Source of the DNA: Chaetomium olivaceum
Taxonomy: Eukaryota > Ascomycota > Sordariomycetes > Sordariales > Chaetomiaceae
Length of the DNA: 64,000 bases
Direction of reading: 5' to 3'
NCBI GenBank assembly: GCA_039881045.1
Contig: JAYWVB010000024.1
Coordinates: 372,001 to 436,000 of the forward strand
Made by a program: the position numbers and the translations under genes. Shown here one piece after another: positions 51,892 to 60,940 of this stretch. The notes beneath the pieces are model-generated. The model had not been told where the DNA came from. It was given only the letters and a program-made list of their open reading frames with translations, and made no database searches. Positions within the stretch are counted from its first letter, which is position 1. Every line of letters starts with the position of its first letter.

Positions 51892-54688
51892 AGGTTACGT
51901 TGCGCGTGATGATAACCCGCCTGAGCTCGGGAATCCAGATACGGAAGACGTTGGAAGCTTCGTATCCGACTAGATATCCGATGTGAGCTCTTGGGCGAAC
52001 TTTATACCCCCTGCGTTCCTCGTCGGCTTCCCTTTCCTTTTCCAACGGGTAGGCTCTACAGCCATATGCAAAGATATTGCTCCAGTCAGGGCGCAGATCG
52101 TCAGTCAGGGAGCTAATGAATCCTGGGCTCCAGAATCGGAAATACTGGGAGAACCAGGTCAAGAGCACCTCATTCGGGCTCTGAAAGTCATTGGCTTTGC
52201 TGGGGCTGATGTCGTATAGGTGGATAGCGGCTCTTGTAGTCTCACACCACAGCTCCTCCGGGAGATTCGCTGAGAGCTGCATCGCAAGGGCTTTGTTTAT
52301 CACCTCTCGCCCAGCTCTCTCGATCGCTCCGTTGGGTTCGTGCGTGTTGGAGGGCGTGGGTTCAATATCAATGCCCACCTCGCGCGCCCAGCGCTGAAAC
52401 GCTGTATATCCCCTGATTGCGATCGCCCCAGGCTCTCTGTCTTGCCTGATCTTGCATATTGAAAGGCCGAATTGTCTCCTTACCCAGCTCTCAAATTGGT
52501 GGAGCTGAGCAAAGATCTCTGTGCCTGTTTTGTTTGGAAGAGGGAAGCCCCAGAGCTTTCCACTATACTCGTCTTTAATTACGAGCAGGTAAACGGAGCC
52601 GTCAAGAGCTCGGGGAAATTCGAAAAGATCCCAACAGATCCTCCAAAAGGGCCGCTTCGAGCGGTTTTCTGAAGTAATCTTCGAGACTACCCTGGTAGCG
52701 TGTGCTCGAGCGCAGCTCTCGCACTTAACCCGCGCTGTTCCAAGGATTCTGACGTTCCGCGCGTTGCAGACGAGGTGTTGGAGGGCTTCTGGCCCGAGGT
52801 GGCCAGCTCTTTTGTGCCAGAGCTCCTCCGAATCTTCTCTTGGACGCTTTGCAGCTTTGCTCCTTGAGTGCCGCAAGCGCCGCAGTGCGTTTTTCAATGT
52901 TGTTTCAACCATCACAATGCCAGCGAGGCTCACAGGGACCTGGGAGCAGGAGGAAAGAGGCTTATATTCGAGGAAAGCGAGATTATGGCGGCTCTCGAGC
53001 TGTGCAAGTTTGATGCTGGTGGCGATGTCTGTTCCATACCGCAGAGAGCAGTCAAGCCCACAGTACCACACCCCAGCTTTTCGCAGCAGAGCTTCCGAAA
53101 CGATATTAACGTGGAAGCCTTCCACCAGAGCTACGTCTTCCAGAATCAGGTCCTCTGTCTGAGAACCGCGTGGCCCATTGAGCGCGTTCTTGATAATTCT
53201 CTTTCCTTTGCCCTTGATTGGGAAGCTCGCAGTGCCAGCCAACACTTCTCCGTGGCTCACACGCTTGAAAGATCCTTCCACCAGAAGCGCTTCGTTGTTG
53301 ACCAGGTGGACGGCTCCACAGTTGTCGATCAGAGTGCTGCTCGAGAGCGGGTGACGTGCCCTTTCGTATCGGTCTGTGTCGACAGAGCACACAAGGTTCC
53401 AGCTCCCCAGTTCCCGCATAACCTCTGGGTCGATCACACTCGCGTTGATGGAGCCTGGGAATGCAGGAGAGCCCCCGGATGCGCCTTTCTTTGGCTCACC
53501 GCTCGTCTGGTCTCCCCACTTCGCCTGGAGTGATTTGCGTAGTTCGTCGAACTTGGAGTCCTTTAGCCGCTCTCGGATCTCCACACACCGTGCGTTCCCA
53601 GCTTTTGCCCGTGGGGAGCTTTTGCCGGTCCATGCCTTTTTGAGAGTTTCACATTCGATGGGCTTCCATCGGTGCCCAGGAGCTTCGGAAGGTCGACAAG
53701 GGCAAGGCTGTATTTTTCCACGCGCTCCGCGCTGAATGGCTCCTTGGGTCTTGGCAGCTCCATCGTTGGCGTTAGTTTCGGAATTCTTGCCTGGTTCGGC
53801 CGCTCGCAAGCTCGCGCTCGCGAAAATCCCTGGAGACGGAGTGCCTTCCCTGCTCTTGTTTTCCTGGATCAGGAGCCCGAGCCATACAGCGTACTGGTCG
53901 AGGGTTGGCGGCTCTTTTCCACCAAGAGCTTCGAAGCGGATGAGTTCCTGAAGCTCCCCTCTTGCCCAGTCGGGTGCGATCCTTTCCATGACTGCATCGA
54001 GGAATTCCTTGCGCCCGCGAATGCCCTCAAGCTCTGGAATCTTGAACGCGCTCGCCTTGAAGAGTGCGAGCTTCCATTCCCAGTACCAGGTCTCTGGATT
54101 GACGCCGCGTTTGGTTGCGCGTTGCAGGAGAGCTCGGTACTCGCTGGCTGCTGTGAGTTTTTCCGTGGCTTCGCTGGGCGCGATCATCTCTTTGAGCAGA
54201 GTGAAGAGCTCTCGAAGGCTCGTTTTCTCTCCCTCGAGCATCCGATATCTCACTGTGGTCATGAGATTTGGATCTACAGTGCGCTCGATCCAGTTCCTGA
54301 TCTTGACGCGCCTGCTTCTCGCTTTTTCGGCCATGGAGAGCTGGGTGTAGTATTCCAGTTGCATGCGCTGGTGCTCCTTCAGAATGTCGCTCTCGGTCAC
54401 AGGAGCCTTCATGGGCTGAGCTTTTCCGGCTTGCTGTTCAGCGGGAAGAGCGTTCCAAGCATCTGTGAGAGCTTTGAAGTCGCTCTCGGCGTTTTCTTTG
54501 GCGGTTTTCTCAGCTAACGCGCGCTCGGGAGGTTCTGGATCGCTGGGTTCCGTCGTTTTGCCATCTGGATCGATGTATCTCCAGACGTCCTGCTCAATTG
54601 CGTGGCTCTTGAGAGCTAGGAACCAGTCGGTCCAGGTGTTTCGATCCTTGAGGAGAGCCCTCGGTGCCGGGAGCTCTGAGGATGCCAT
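51794..54688 (-). CDS. Copia gag-protease-integrase ORF
   Basis: 964 codons from ATG 54688. The N-terminal ~330 residues are the gag part (NTWTDWFLALKSHAIEQDVW; LLQRATKRGVNPETWYWEWK) with an unusual zinc-knuckle-like CPCRPSEAPGHRWKPIEC. The protease shows LIDNCGAVHLVNNE, a retropepsin Asp in a variant DSGA context. The integrase zinc finger is ELWHKRAGHLG...KCESCARAH. The integrase core has Asp in ICWDLFEF, Asp in IRQDREPG and Glu in GAIERAGREV (DDE triad), followed by the GCRAYPLEKER and RAHIGYLVGYE region. It stops at 51796-51794, just after the ITRNVTFDEE motif that normally precedes the reverse transcriptase linker. Confidence 0.93.
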   Translation of the reverse strand: MASSELPAPRALLKDRNTWTDWFLALKSHAIEQDVWRYIDPDGKTTEPSDPEPPERALAEKTAKENAESDFKALTDAWNALPAEQQAGKAQPMKAPVTESDILKEHQRMQLEYYTQLSMAEKARSRRVKIRNWIERTVDPNLMTTVRYRMLEGEKTSLRELFTLLKEMIAPSEATEKLTAASEYRALLQRATKRGVNPETWYWEWKLALFKASAFKIPELEGIRGRKEFLDAVMERIAPDWARGELQELIRFEALGGKEPPTLDQYAVWLGLLIQENKSREGTPSPGIFASASLRAAEPGKNSETNANDGAAKTQGAIQRGARGKIQPCPCRPSEAPGHRWKPIECETLKKAWTGKSSPRAKAGNARCVEIRERLKDSKFDELRKSLQAKWGDQTSGEPKKGASGGSPAFPGSINASVIDPEVMRELGSWNLVCSVDTDRYERARHPLSSSTLIDNCGAVHLVNNEALLVEGSFKRVSHGEVLAGTASFPIKGKGKRIIKNALNGPRGSQTEDLILEDVALVEGFHVNIVSEALLRKAGVWYCGLDCSLRYGTDIATSIKLAQLESRHNLAFLEYKPLSSCSQVPVSLAGIVMVETTLKNALRRLRHSRSKAAKRPREDSEELWHKRAGHLGPEALQHLVCNARNVRILGTARVKCESCARAHATRVVSKITSENRSKRPFWRICWDLFEFPRALDGSVYLLVIKDEYSGKLWGFPLPNKTGTEIFAQLHQFESWVRRQFGLSICKIRQDREPGAIAIRGYTAFQRWAREVGIDIEPTPSNTHEPNGAIERAGREVINKALAMQLSANLPEELWCETTRAAIHLYDISPSKANDFQSPNEVLLTWFSQYFRFWSPGFISSLTDDLRPDWSNIFAYGCRAYPLEKEREADEERRGYKVRPRAHIGYLVGYEASNVFRIWIPELRRVIITRNVTFDEETFYRKDEELENLPQAITSRVADLLEPGR

Positions 54689-54791
54689 GGTTGCGGTGGT
54701 GGAAGGCCGTAGAGCCGGGAAACAACAATAAATATAACAGAAGAGAAGAGCGGAGCTCCGTAACAGTGTCTTGGTGGCTGCGTGCGAGCAA

Positions 54792-54812
54792 TTAGAGCGC
54801 CGGGCTCATAAC
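54792..54812 (-). other. Primer-binding site, complementary to the 5' half of elongator tRNA-Met
   Basis: It lies directly against the 5' LTR with no spacer. The plus strand here reads agagcgccgggctcataac. In tRNA terms that is the 3' side of the D stem, base 26, an anticodon stem (ccggg), the loop ctcataa with anticodon CAT, and the first base of the returning stem. The minus-strand RNA would pair with a tRNA-Met fragment ending at about base 39, as in the half-tRNA priming known for Drosophila copia. Confidence 0.75.
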
Positions 54813-54999
54813 TGTTGCACTGCAGGGAGCTCCTGATAGTGGGAAAACGTGAGGTAAAAGTGCCCTAGTTATGAACAAAGGAGAGTAGCTCTCAGGAGCG
54901 GACTAAATACAAAAGAAAAACCCCTTTTCCTGCATGCCAAGCTTTCAGGGTGAATGCCAAGCTCTTAAGAGCTTACCGAGAGATGCCTATACTGCGACA
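54813..54999 (-). repeat. Copia LTR (5' LTR of the element)
   Basis: 187 bp, the same sequence as the LTR at 48951-49137. Should carry the element's own promoter, reading leftward. Confidence 0.95.
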
Positions 55000-55004
55000 C
55001 TACC
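55000..55004. repeat. Target-site duplication, right copy
   Basis: CTACC directly after the LTR end (GCGACA), identical to 48946-48950. Confidence 0.95.
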
Positions 55005-55125
55005 CGAGTTCTTACCACTGGGGAGTGACGCGACGCGTGAGATTTCGAAGGCTGCGAAAAGGACGCTGGATGCAGTGGAGCAGTGGCAGTCCGTTAGTGC
55101 ATTTACCGATTATGTCGAGGGGTAG
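55005..55125 (+). pseudogene. SDR gene, displaced 3' exon fragment
   Basis: In frame with the 5' part once the element and one CTACC copy are removed, it reads EFLPLGSDATREISKAAKRT and ends TDYVEG with TAG 55123-55125. This is the usual C-terminal helix of such SDRs (LPLGSDA motif). Confidence 0.88.
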
Positions 55126-57577
55126 TGGGTAACAGGATATCTCAATGCCACACCGTGATGGTTCTCAAAATGTGTTTTGTTGTACTATCCCGAGTCGTCC
55201 CAACCATGACTAACAACAACGTCGCTTCCGCATCACTATGATATCTGGCCATTAATGGAAAGAATACGACTCGTTGACGTGTTCCAACCATGTTGGGGTA
55301 TAAGTATTACCTGTTTGCCCTCTGGTTTTGAGTTGCTTCCTGACCAAGGAGCAGCAGCATCAGAGCCCTACGAAGCCACAATTGACTTGCCCGGAACCGA
55401 TCAGATCTAAACGCCTACCAGCGATTCACGCAAATCTACACAATGTGTACTAGTAGATTCGTCTATTTTGCTTGCAACTGCAGGGTTCCGCTCGTGGTAG
55501 AACGGGTCGAAAACTGTTCAGATCACCTTAATGGACTGCCCTGTACGATCGTGTACACCACACCAAGGCGGCTGACGTTCCGCTGCGCCATACACGCCAA
55601 CCCAGAGTAGATGCCGGGCATCTGTCATGGGGTGGGACAAGCAACGAGCGTTGGGTTTGGCTTATATTCGATATTGTCAGGTTGGAGCGTCTGGAAGCGA
55701 GCCAACATTTTGCTTCAAGAGTCTTTATTTTGTTTGGTGACACCAAGCCACTAACGGAGCGCTGTGTTGGAGGCGTCTGTCGCCTGGCCCACTGAGCAGC
55801 AAGAGCAGTGGTGTGAATTTTCAGGTTTCCGGATTTTCCGTTTTGACATTGCATTCGTCGGCATTCCGCAATTTCTATAATATGTAGTCGGACGCCCCGA
55901 CCCTCTCAGGGGTTAAGGGGCAAACATGCTATTTTATTCCCACCACTCTCAAGGCTGCTCTATTTCGCGGTATTAGTGGCCGTGACTAGCTATCTAAAGA
56001 TGCACACGCCAGTGGTTCGACATCGAAACTTGCATCCTGATTATCCATTCTCTCCGTCATGCGGCCCTCGCCTCACTCGACTACGGCACGGGACGTGCTT
56101 TTGTGATGTGGTTTTGGAGGTGTGTCGCCTTGTCACTGTCCTTGTTTGATAGAGGAATTATGATGAGTGGCTAATGGCGCTGATGGCGCTGGTATTACAA
56201 TGGGAAAAGGAACCCAGAGGGGGATCATCCGGTCTAAAGAGGTTGGCAGCGCAATGACTCCGTCTTTAATCTCGATCCCAACTTTGCACCTTGTTTATTC
56301 TTGGAGTAACTCATAAACTCATTATGTTCCTGGGTGGGCTCGAATGTCTTGGGTGCCTGCTTGGGCTCAAGTGCTCCTTGCCTCGGGGAAGGATAAACCC
56401 CATCGCGTTACCACTTGACATTGTGTCTCCTGAATCACAAATTGTGTCATTTACCTGGGGAATGGAGTCTTCCGGCCGGCAGGCGACCCAGACCCGCTTC
56501 CTGTTTAACCATCTGTCAATTCTATCCGGCCCCTCTGGTTCCCAGTCCCTAGCCCGGAACGTTAGCATCAAACTCCTGACCAGCCGTGTGCTGTGTTAGA
56601 AATCGTGCCATATCTGCAGCGGTCGTCTAGTTCAGCAACAGCTGGGCATAGCGGGCGGGCCCCACGCATTCATTGTCGCATCGGATAAAATCCATCATCC
56701 AATCACTCCCCGCCGCTGCCTATGGCATTCACTGACTAGCTCAAAGTAGATGGTGAGGTTTGTCAATTCGGGTAGGCTTTATGTGGAATGCGGGCTCGGA
56801 TCTCGGTTGGGCATGGGTTGTGGTCTCCTTCCCCGGGGCCGAAAGCCGAAAACACGTGAAGAAGACGAGTTATTAAAGAGTTCATGGTGTGCTTGGTGGG
56901 AGTGATGGGAACGCAATCATATGAGGTAGTAAGCTGACAGTTGACTCTGCTGTGCAACTGCTATGTCTGGCACGATGATTGGCATGGGGTCGAACAAGAG
57001 GCAACAAAGTTGAAGAAGCTTGGAGTCGATGAACTTGCAGATCGTTCCGGCGTCAGGCAGCAGCGGCAGAGTCCAGGTCTCCAACCTGACCACTTGTCTC
57101 ACCAAGAAACTTTCCCCAGGGCTCTAACGAGTACGACAACCACAGCAGGAGACAGGGTGATGGGGATTTGTGACCAGGTTGCATTGCCTGTTTATGATGG
57201 GTATGGTACCGTACCTAGTTATCAAGTTTGGAGATTATAAATACCTGCTGTCTGAGTCCGAATCATAAGTATTTCACATCTGTTACGGTCGACAACGCTG
57301 GCCCTCGACCCGATGCAGATGGCTCAGTTCGAGCCAACGTGCCAATTCGCAGGCAGGAGTTGTGCTTGGCAGACCTGGCAGAGACCAAGCTTTTATGGGG
57401 CTCTTGGGGGACATCGGCGAAGGAGCAGGGGGTGCAACGCTTATCGATAAGAAAAGACGGAATATTTTCCCAGATTTTCCCGCCGCTTGTATCAGCGACC
57501 CTCCTTTCTGCCGCGTCCGCACGTATTCGTAAGTTGCGTGTGTGTTTCCCCGCATTAGTTTTTTACATTCTGGAAGT
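55126..57577. other. Intergenic, 2.5 kb
   Basis: No gene recognised. A TATAAATA at 57234-57241 and the final 300 bp form the likely promoter and leader of DBP3. Confidence 0.4.
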
Positions 57578-59544
57578 ATGTCGGCCGGAAAGAAACACGC
57601 TCGCGACGGCGAGGACCAAGGCGCCCGCCTGGCCAAGAAGCCAAAGACTGCCGACACACCGACGACCGACGGCGACCCCTCGGCGCTGAAGACCGACAAG
57701 AAGAAGAAGGACAAGAAGGATAAGAAGGAACGGAAGGAGAAAAAGGAGAAGAAGGAGAAGAAGGCCAGGAAGGAAGACTCCGAGGAGCACTCCGAGGAGC
57801 AGCAAAACGGCGACAGCGCTGCGGCCGATTCCGACTTGAAGGTCGAGAAGGACAAGAAGGAAAAGAAGGCCAAGAAAGACAAGAAGGACAAGAAAAAGAA
57901 ATCGAAGTCGTCTGACGAGCCAACGCCGAACGGGGTTGCCCAGAATGGCGAGTCCAATGGCGCCGACACGGCTTTGAACGGTCCAACCCAGCGTAATGGC
58001 GCCGCCTACTCCTATCAGCAAACCAAAACCCTTGATGCGCTTCCGGAAGATGAGATCAAGGAGTTCCTGACAAAACAGGAGATTTCCATTACAGACCCAT
58101 TGGGCGCGAACCTCCGCCCCGTCGTCCATTTCTCGCACCTCCCGACTTCGACGCTAACCTCCAAGAAACCGTTCGCGTCCTTTACGGCGCCCACACCGAT
58201 TCAGGCCGCCTCATGGCCCTTTGCGCTTTCCGGTCGCGACGTAATAGGAATCGCCGAGACGGGGTCAGGGAAAACGATGGCATTTGCCGTCCCTTGTATC
58301 GAGTCCCTCGCGTCCAGCCCCAAGCCGAAGCACGCCAAAGGCGACTGGACAGCTTATGCTCGCGCCGTGGTTGTATCACCGACCCGGGAGTTGGCCATGC
58401 AAACTCACGCTGCCATGTCATCGTTGGCCTCGCAGGTCGGTTTGTCTGCCGTGTGTCTCTACGGCGGCGCGTCCAAGGACGACCAACGCGCGCTCCTGCG
58501 CAAGAACACCGGTGCCGACATCATCGTAGCGACTCCCGGCCGACTGAAGGATTTTCTCTCCGAGGGCTGTGTGTCGCTGTCCGATGTCATGTTCGCCGTC
58601 CTCGACGAAGCCGACCGTATGCTCGACAAAGGATTTGAGGAGGACATCAAGCTCATTCTCGGCAGCTGCCGCCCGCGGGAGAAGCGGCAGACGCTCATGT
58701 TTACCGCGACTTGGCCGACCAGCGTGCGTGGCCTGGCTGAGGGCTTCATGATCGACCCGGTCAAGGTGACCATCGGTAACCGCACCCGTGCTGGCGAGGA
58801 AGGAGAGGGCAATGGATCCACCGAGCTGCAGGCCAACATCCGGATCGAGCAGAAGGTCGAGGTGGTTGACCCTCGTGGCAAGGAACAACGACTGCTAGAG
58901 TTGCTCAAGGAAGCACAGAAGGGAAGCGCTAAGAACGACAGGATATTGGTCTTCTGTTTGTACAAGAAGGAAGCCGTCCGCGTGGAGCAGAACCTGGAGA
59001 GGAGGGGCATACGTGTTTGCAGCATCCACGGTGATCTTCGTCAAGACCAGCGGACACGCAGTCTCGAGGCGTTCAAGGCTGGCACGACCAGCGTTTTGGT
59101 GGCGACTGACGTGGCGGCGCGTGGTCTGGATATTCCGGAGGTCAAGTTGGTAATTAATGTCACGGTAAGTACTCAGTGCATTGGGCGAAGTTGCGGAGCC
59201 ATGAAACTGACCGGCCCAGTTCCCCCTGACCATCGAGGACTATGTTCACCGCATCGGGCGGACAGGGCGTGCCGGTAAGACGGGCAAAGCCATCACACTT
59301 TTCACCGAGCACGATAAGTCGCATTCTGGCTCGTAAGTGTTTCCCACCTAACATATTCTTGACTCTCCATCATACTGACTTTCACCCAAGACTCGTCAAC
59401 ATTTTGCGGGGTGCCAACCAGCCAGTGCCGGAGGAACTCCTCAAGTTTGGCACGACCGTCAAGAAGAAGAACCACGACACGTACGGCGCTTTCTTTAAGG
59501 ATGTGGATTTAAGCAAGAAGGGCACCAAGATCACGTTCGATTAG
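57578..59544 (+). CDS. DBP3: DEAD-box ATP-dependent RNA helicase Dbp3
   Basis: Exons 57578-59164, 59220-59332 and 59391-59544; 617 residues. The N-terminal ~130 residues are Lys/Glu/Asp-rich (KKKKDKKDKKERKEKKEKKE), typical of Dbp3. The helicase core follows in order: Q motif FTAPTPIQAASWP; motif I AETGSGKT; Ia PTRELAMQ; Ib TPGRLKDF; II LDEADRML; III SxT as FTATWP; IV ILVFCLYKKEA; V VATDVAARGLDIP; VI HRIGRTGRAGKTGKA, which spans exon 2. The C-terminus ends DVDLSKKGTKITFD. It acts in the nucleolus in maturation of 27S pre-rRNA for the 60S subunit. The start MSAGKKHARDGEDQ was chosen as the first ATG without upstream coding signal. Confidence 0.94.
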
Positions 59545-59608
59545 ACTAGATAGCGAGGCGTTGGTGGTTCATTATCTCTTGTTCACCCACCGCGCTCATC
59601 TTTCGCCC

Positions 59609-60407
59609 TCAGACGGTAACCGTGTGGACGTACTTGACCTTCCCATCCTCAACCCGAATCTCATGACTATCCGGCAAGCTCCCCAAAGCATCAAAACTGC
59701 ACAGCACATCCACGCTCCCCACTACCCATCAATTACATACCTCCGATTCCCATTATTCCTCTGGCTGCCCCCCCTCGGCAACTGGGCCCCGCACGGACGC
59801 GTGTACTGGCTACCCTCGACGCGCTCACAGTCGGTGCCCCAGGGGATCGAGTCGGCCGCTGCTGGGTCGGTCCACATGTCTAGGTAAGCGTCGCCGACCC
59901 GCTTCAGCAGGTCACGGCCCGGTCGCTGCGGCTCGGGGATGTCAGCCCAGCTCTGGTTGCGCACGTGGCCTAGCGTCTTGGTCGCGTCGAAGAAGAGCGA
60001 TCCTTTTGTTGCCGCGATCGTGTCTACCAACGTGATCGCGCCCGTGCCCTCCTCGCCCGCGTGCCGGAGCTGGGTTGCGAGTACGTAGGGCTTTGATCCA
60101 GAGGCCGCGATGATCAGCGTGTAGCTGGCGCAGGCTACCGTGTCGGCTGTTGAGCGCGAGAGGTCGATCTTGAGGGGTTGGGAGAAGACGGGGGTGGTGG
60201 CGAGGGTGGCCGGTTTGTTGTTTTCTTGGTAGGTGAAGTTGGTGGAGAGCGGGAGCGAGGTGAGCTCGCCGGTGGAGACGGCCGTAACGAACTCAGAGGC
60301 CGCTGCCAGGAGGTCGGCGCGGTTGCAAGCTGCTTGGGTGGGGTGGTGTTGGACAAGAGAAGTAGGAGAGAGGCCCAGAGGGCGGATGAGGTAGATGATG
60401 ATAGCAT
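59609..60407 (-). CDS. Secreted protein, DUF8021-like paralogue, with two frame breaks
   Basis: Minus strand from MLSSSTSSALWASLLLLLS, a signal peptide. The next matching piece is one frame over, starting CNRADLLAAASEFVTA and continuing through TYQENNKPATLA, PLKIDLSRSTADTVACASYT, SLFFDATKTLG, SWADIPEPQRPG, VGDAYLDMW, DCERVEGSQ and NRRYVIDG. It then shifts again to VVGSVDVLCSFDALG, ending VEDGKVKYVHTVTV with TGA 59611-59609. The breaks lie at the G runs 60336-60343 and at 59725-59727 (CCC on plus). One added base at each gives 266 residues, against 268 for the paralogue at 7851-8657. Either two sequence errors or a young pseudogene. Confidence 0.65.
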
Positions 60408-60940
60408 GGCTAAGATGGGGCGTGGAAAGCTGGTATCCTTATTGTCGCAACTGGAAGAACACAGCTACCCCATGTCCTTGGTGGAGGAAATGTAATTGGA
60501 TATATACGTCCCGTATTCAAGGCCTTGGATCAAGATATTTGCCATATCGATCTGCCGAGGCGGTTATGACCATGTTTCTCAGCGGGGCCTTGTTAGCCCC
60601 CGACGTGTATGGTTCCTTGCCAAGATAGATTGGTTCGGTATGTCAAGGCAAACAGCCAAATGCCGGTTCCGTACTTTAGGCAGGTTCCGATCCGGATATA
60701 ATCCAGCCAGGTCGGTGGTTGAGAGCATCCTTGACCCTCTGCCCAACGGGTTCGAAGGACAATAATCGGGCTAAGACACCATTGAGAGCGTTCGGGGGAA
60801 GGGGTGTTGAGTTATGGAGCCGGCATCTCACCCAACAAATGGGGAAGCCGAGTGAACAAAATGAAGATGTCTATTGGTGCGCGTACAACCTAATCCGGCG
60901 TCGTATAATACCATAATGTGACACTAACTCTCATCCGTCT
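60408..60940. other. Intergenic
   Basis: Promoter of the DUF8021-like paralogue (read leftward) and the 3' flank of RFT1. Nothing else recognised. Confidence 0.4.

Larger units (their letters stand above)
48951..54999 (-). mobile_element. Complete Ty1/Copia-type LTR retrotransposon, 6,049 bp
   Basis: It is bounded by two 187-bp LTRs that I read as identical and by a perfect 5-bp target duplication, and is oriented on the minus strand. Order along the element: LTR (54999-54813), primer site, gag-protease-integrase ORF (54688-51794), reverse transcriptase-RNase H ORF (51891-49492), polypurine tract, LTR (49137-48951). Integrase before reverse transcriptase defines the Copia superfamily. LTR identity and nearly intact ORFs show a recent insertion, and there is no sign of RIP-type C-to-T damage. 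It sits inside the SDR gene in the opposite orientation. Confidence 0.96.
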
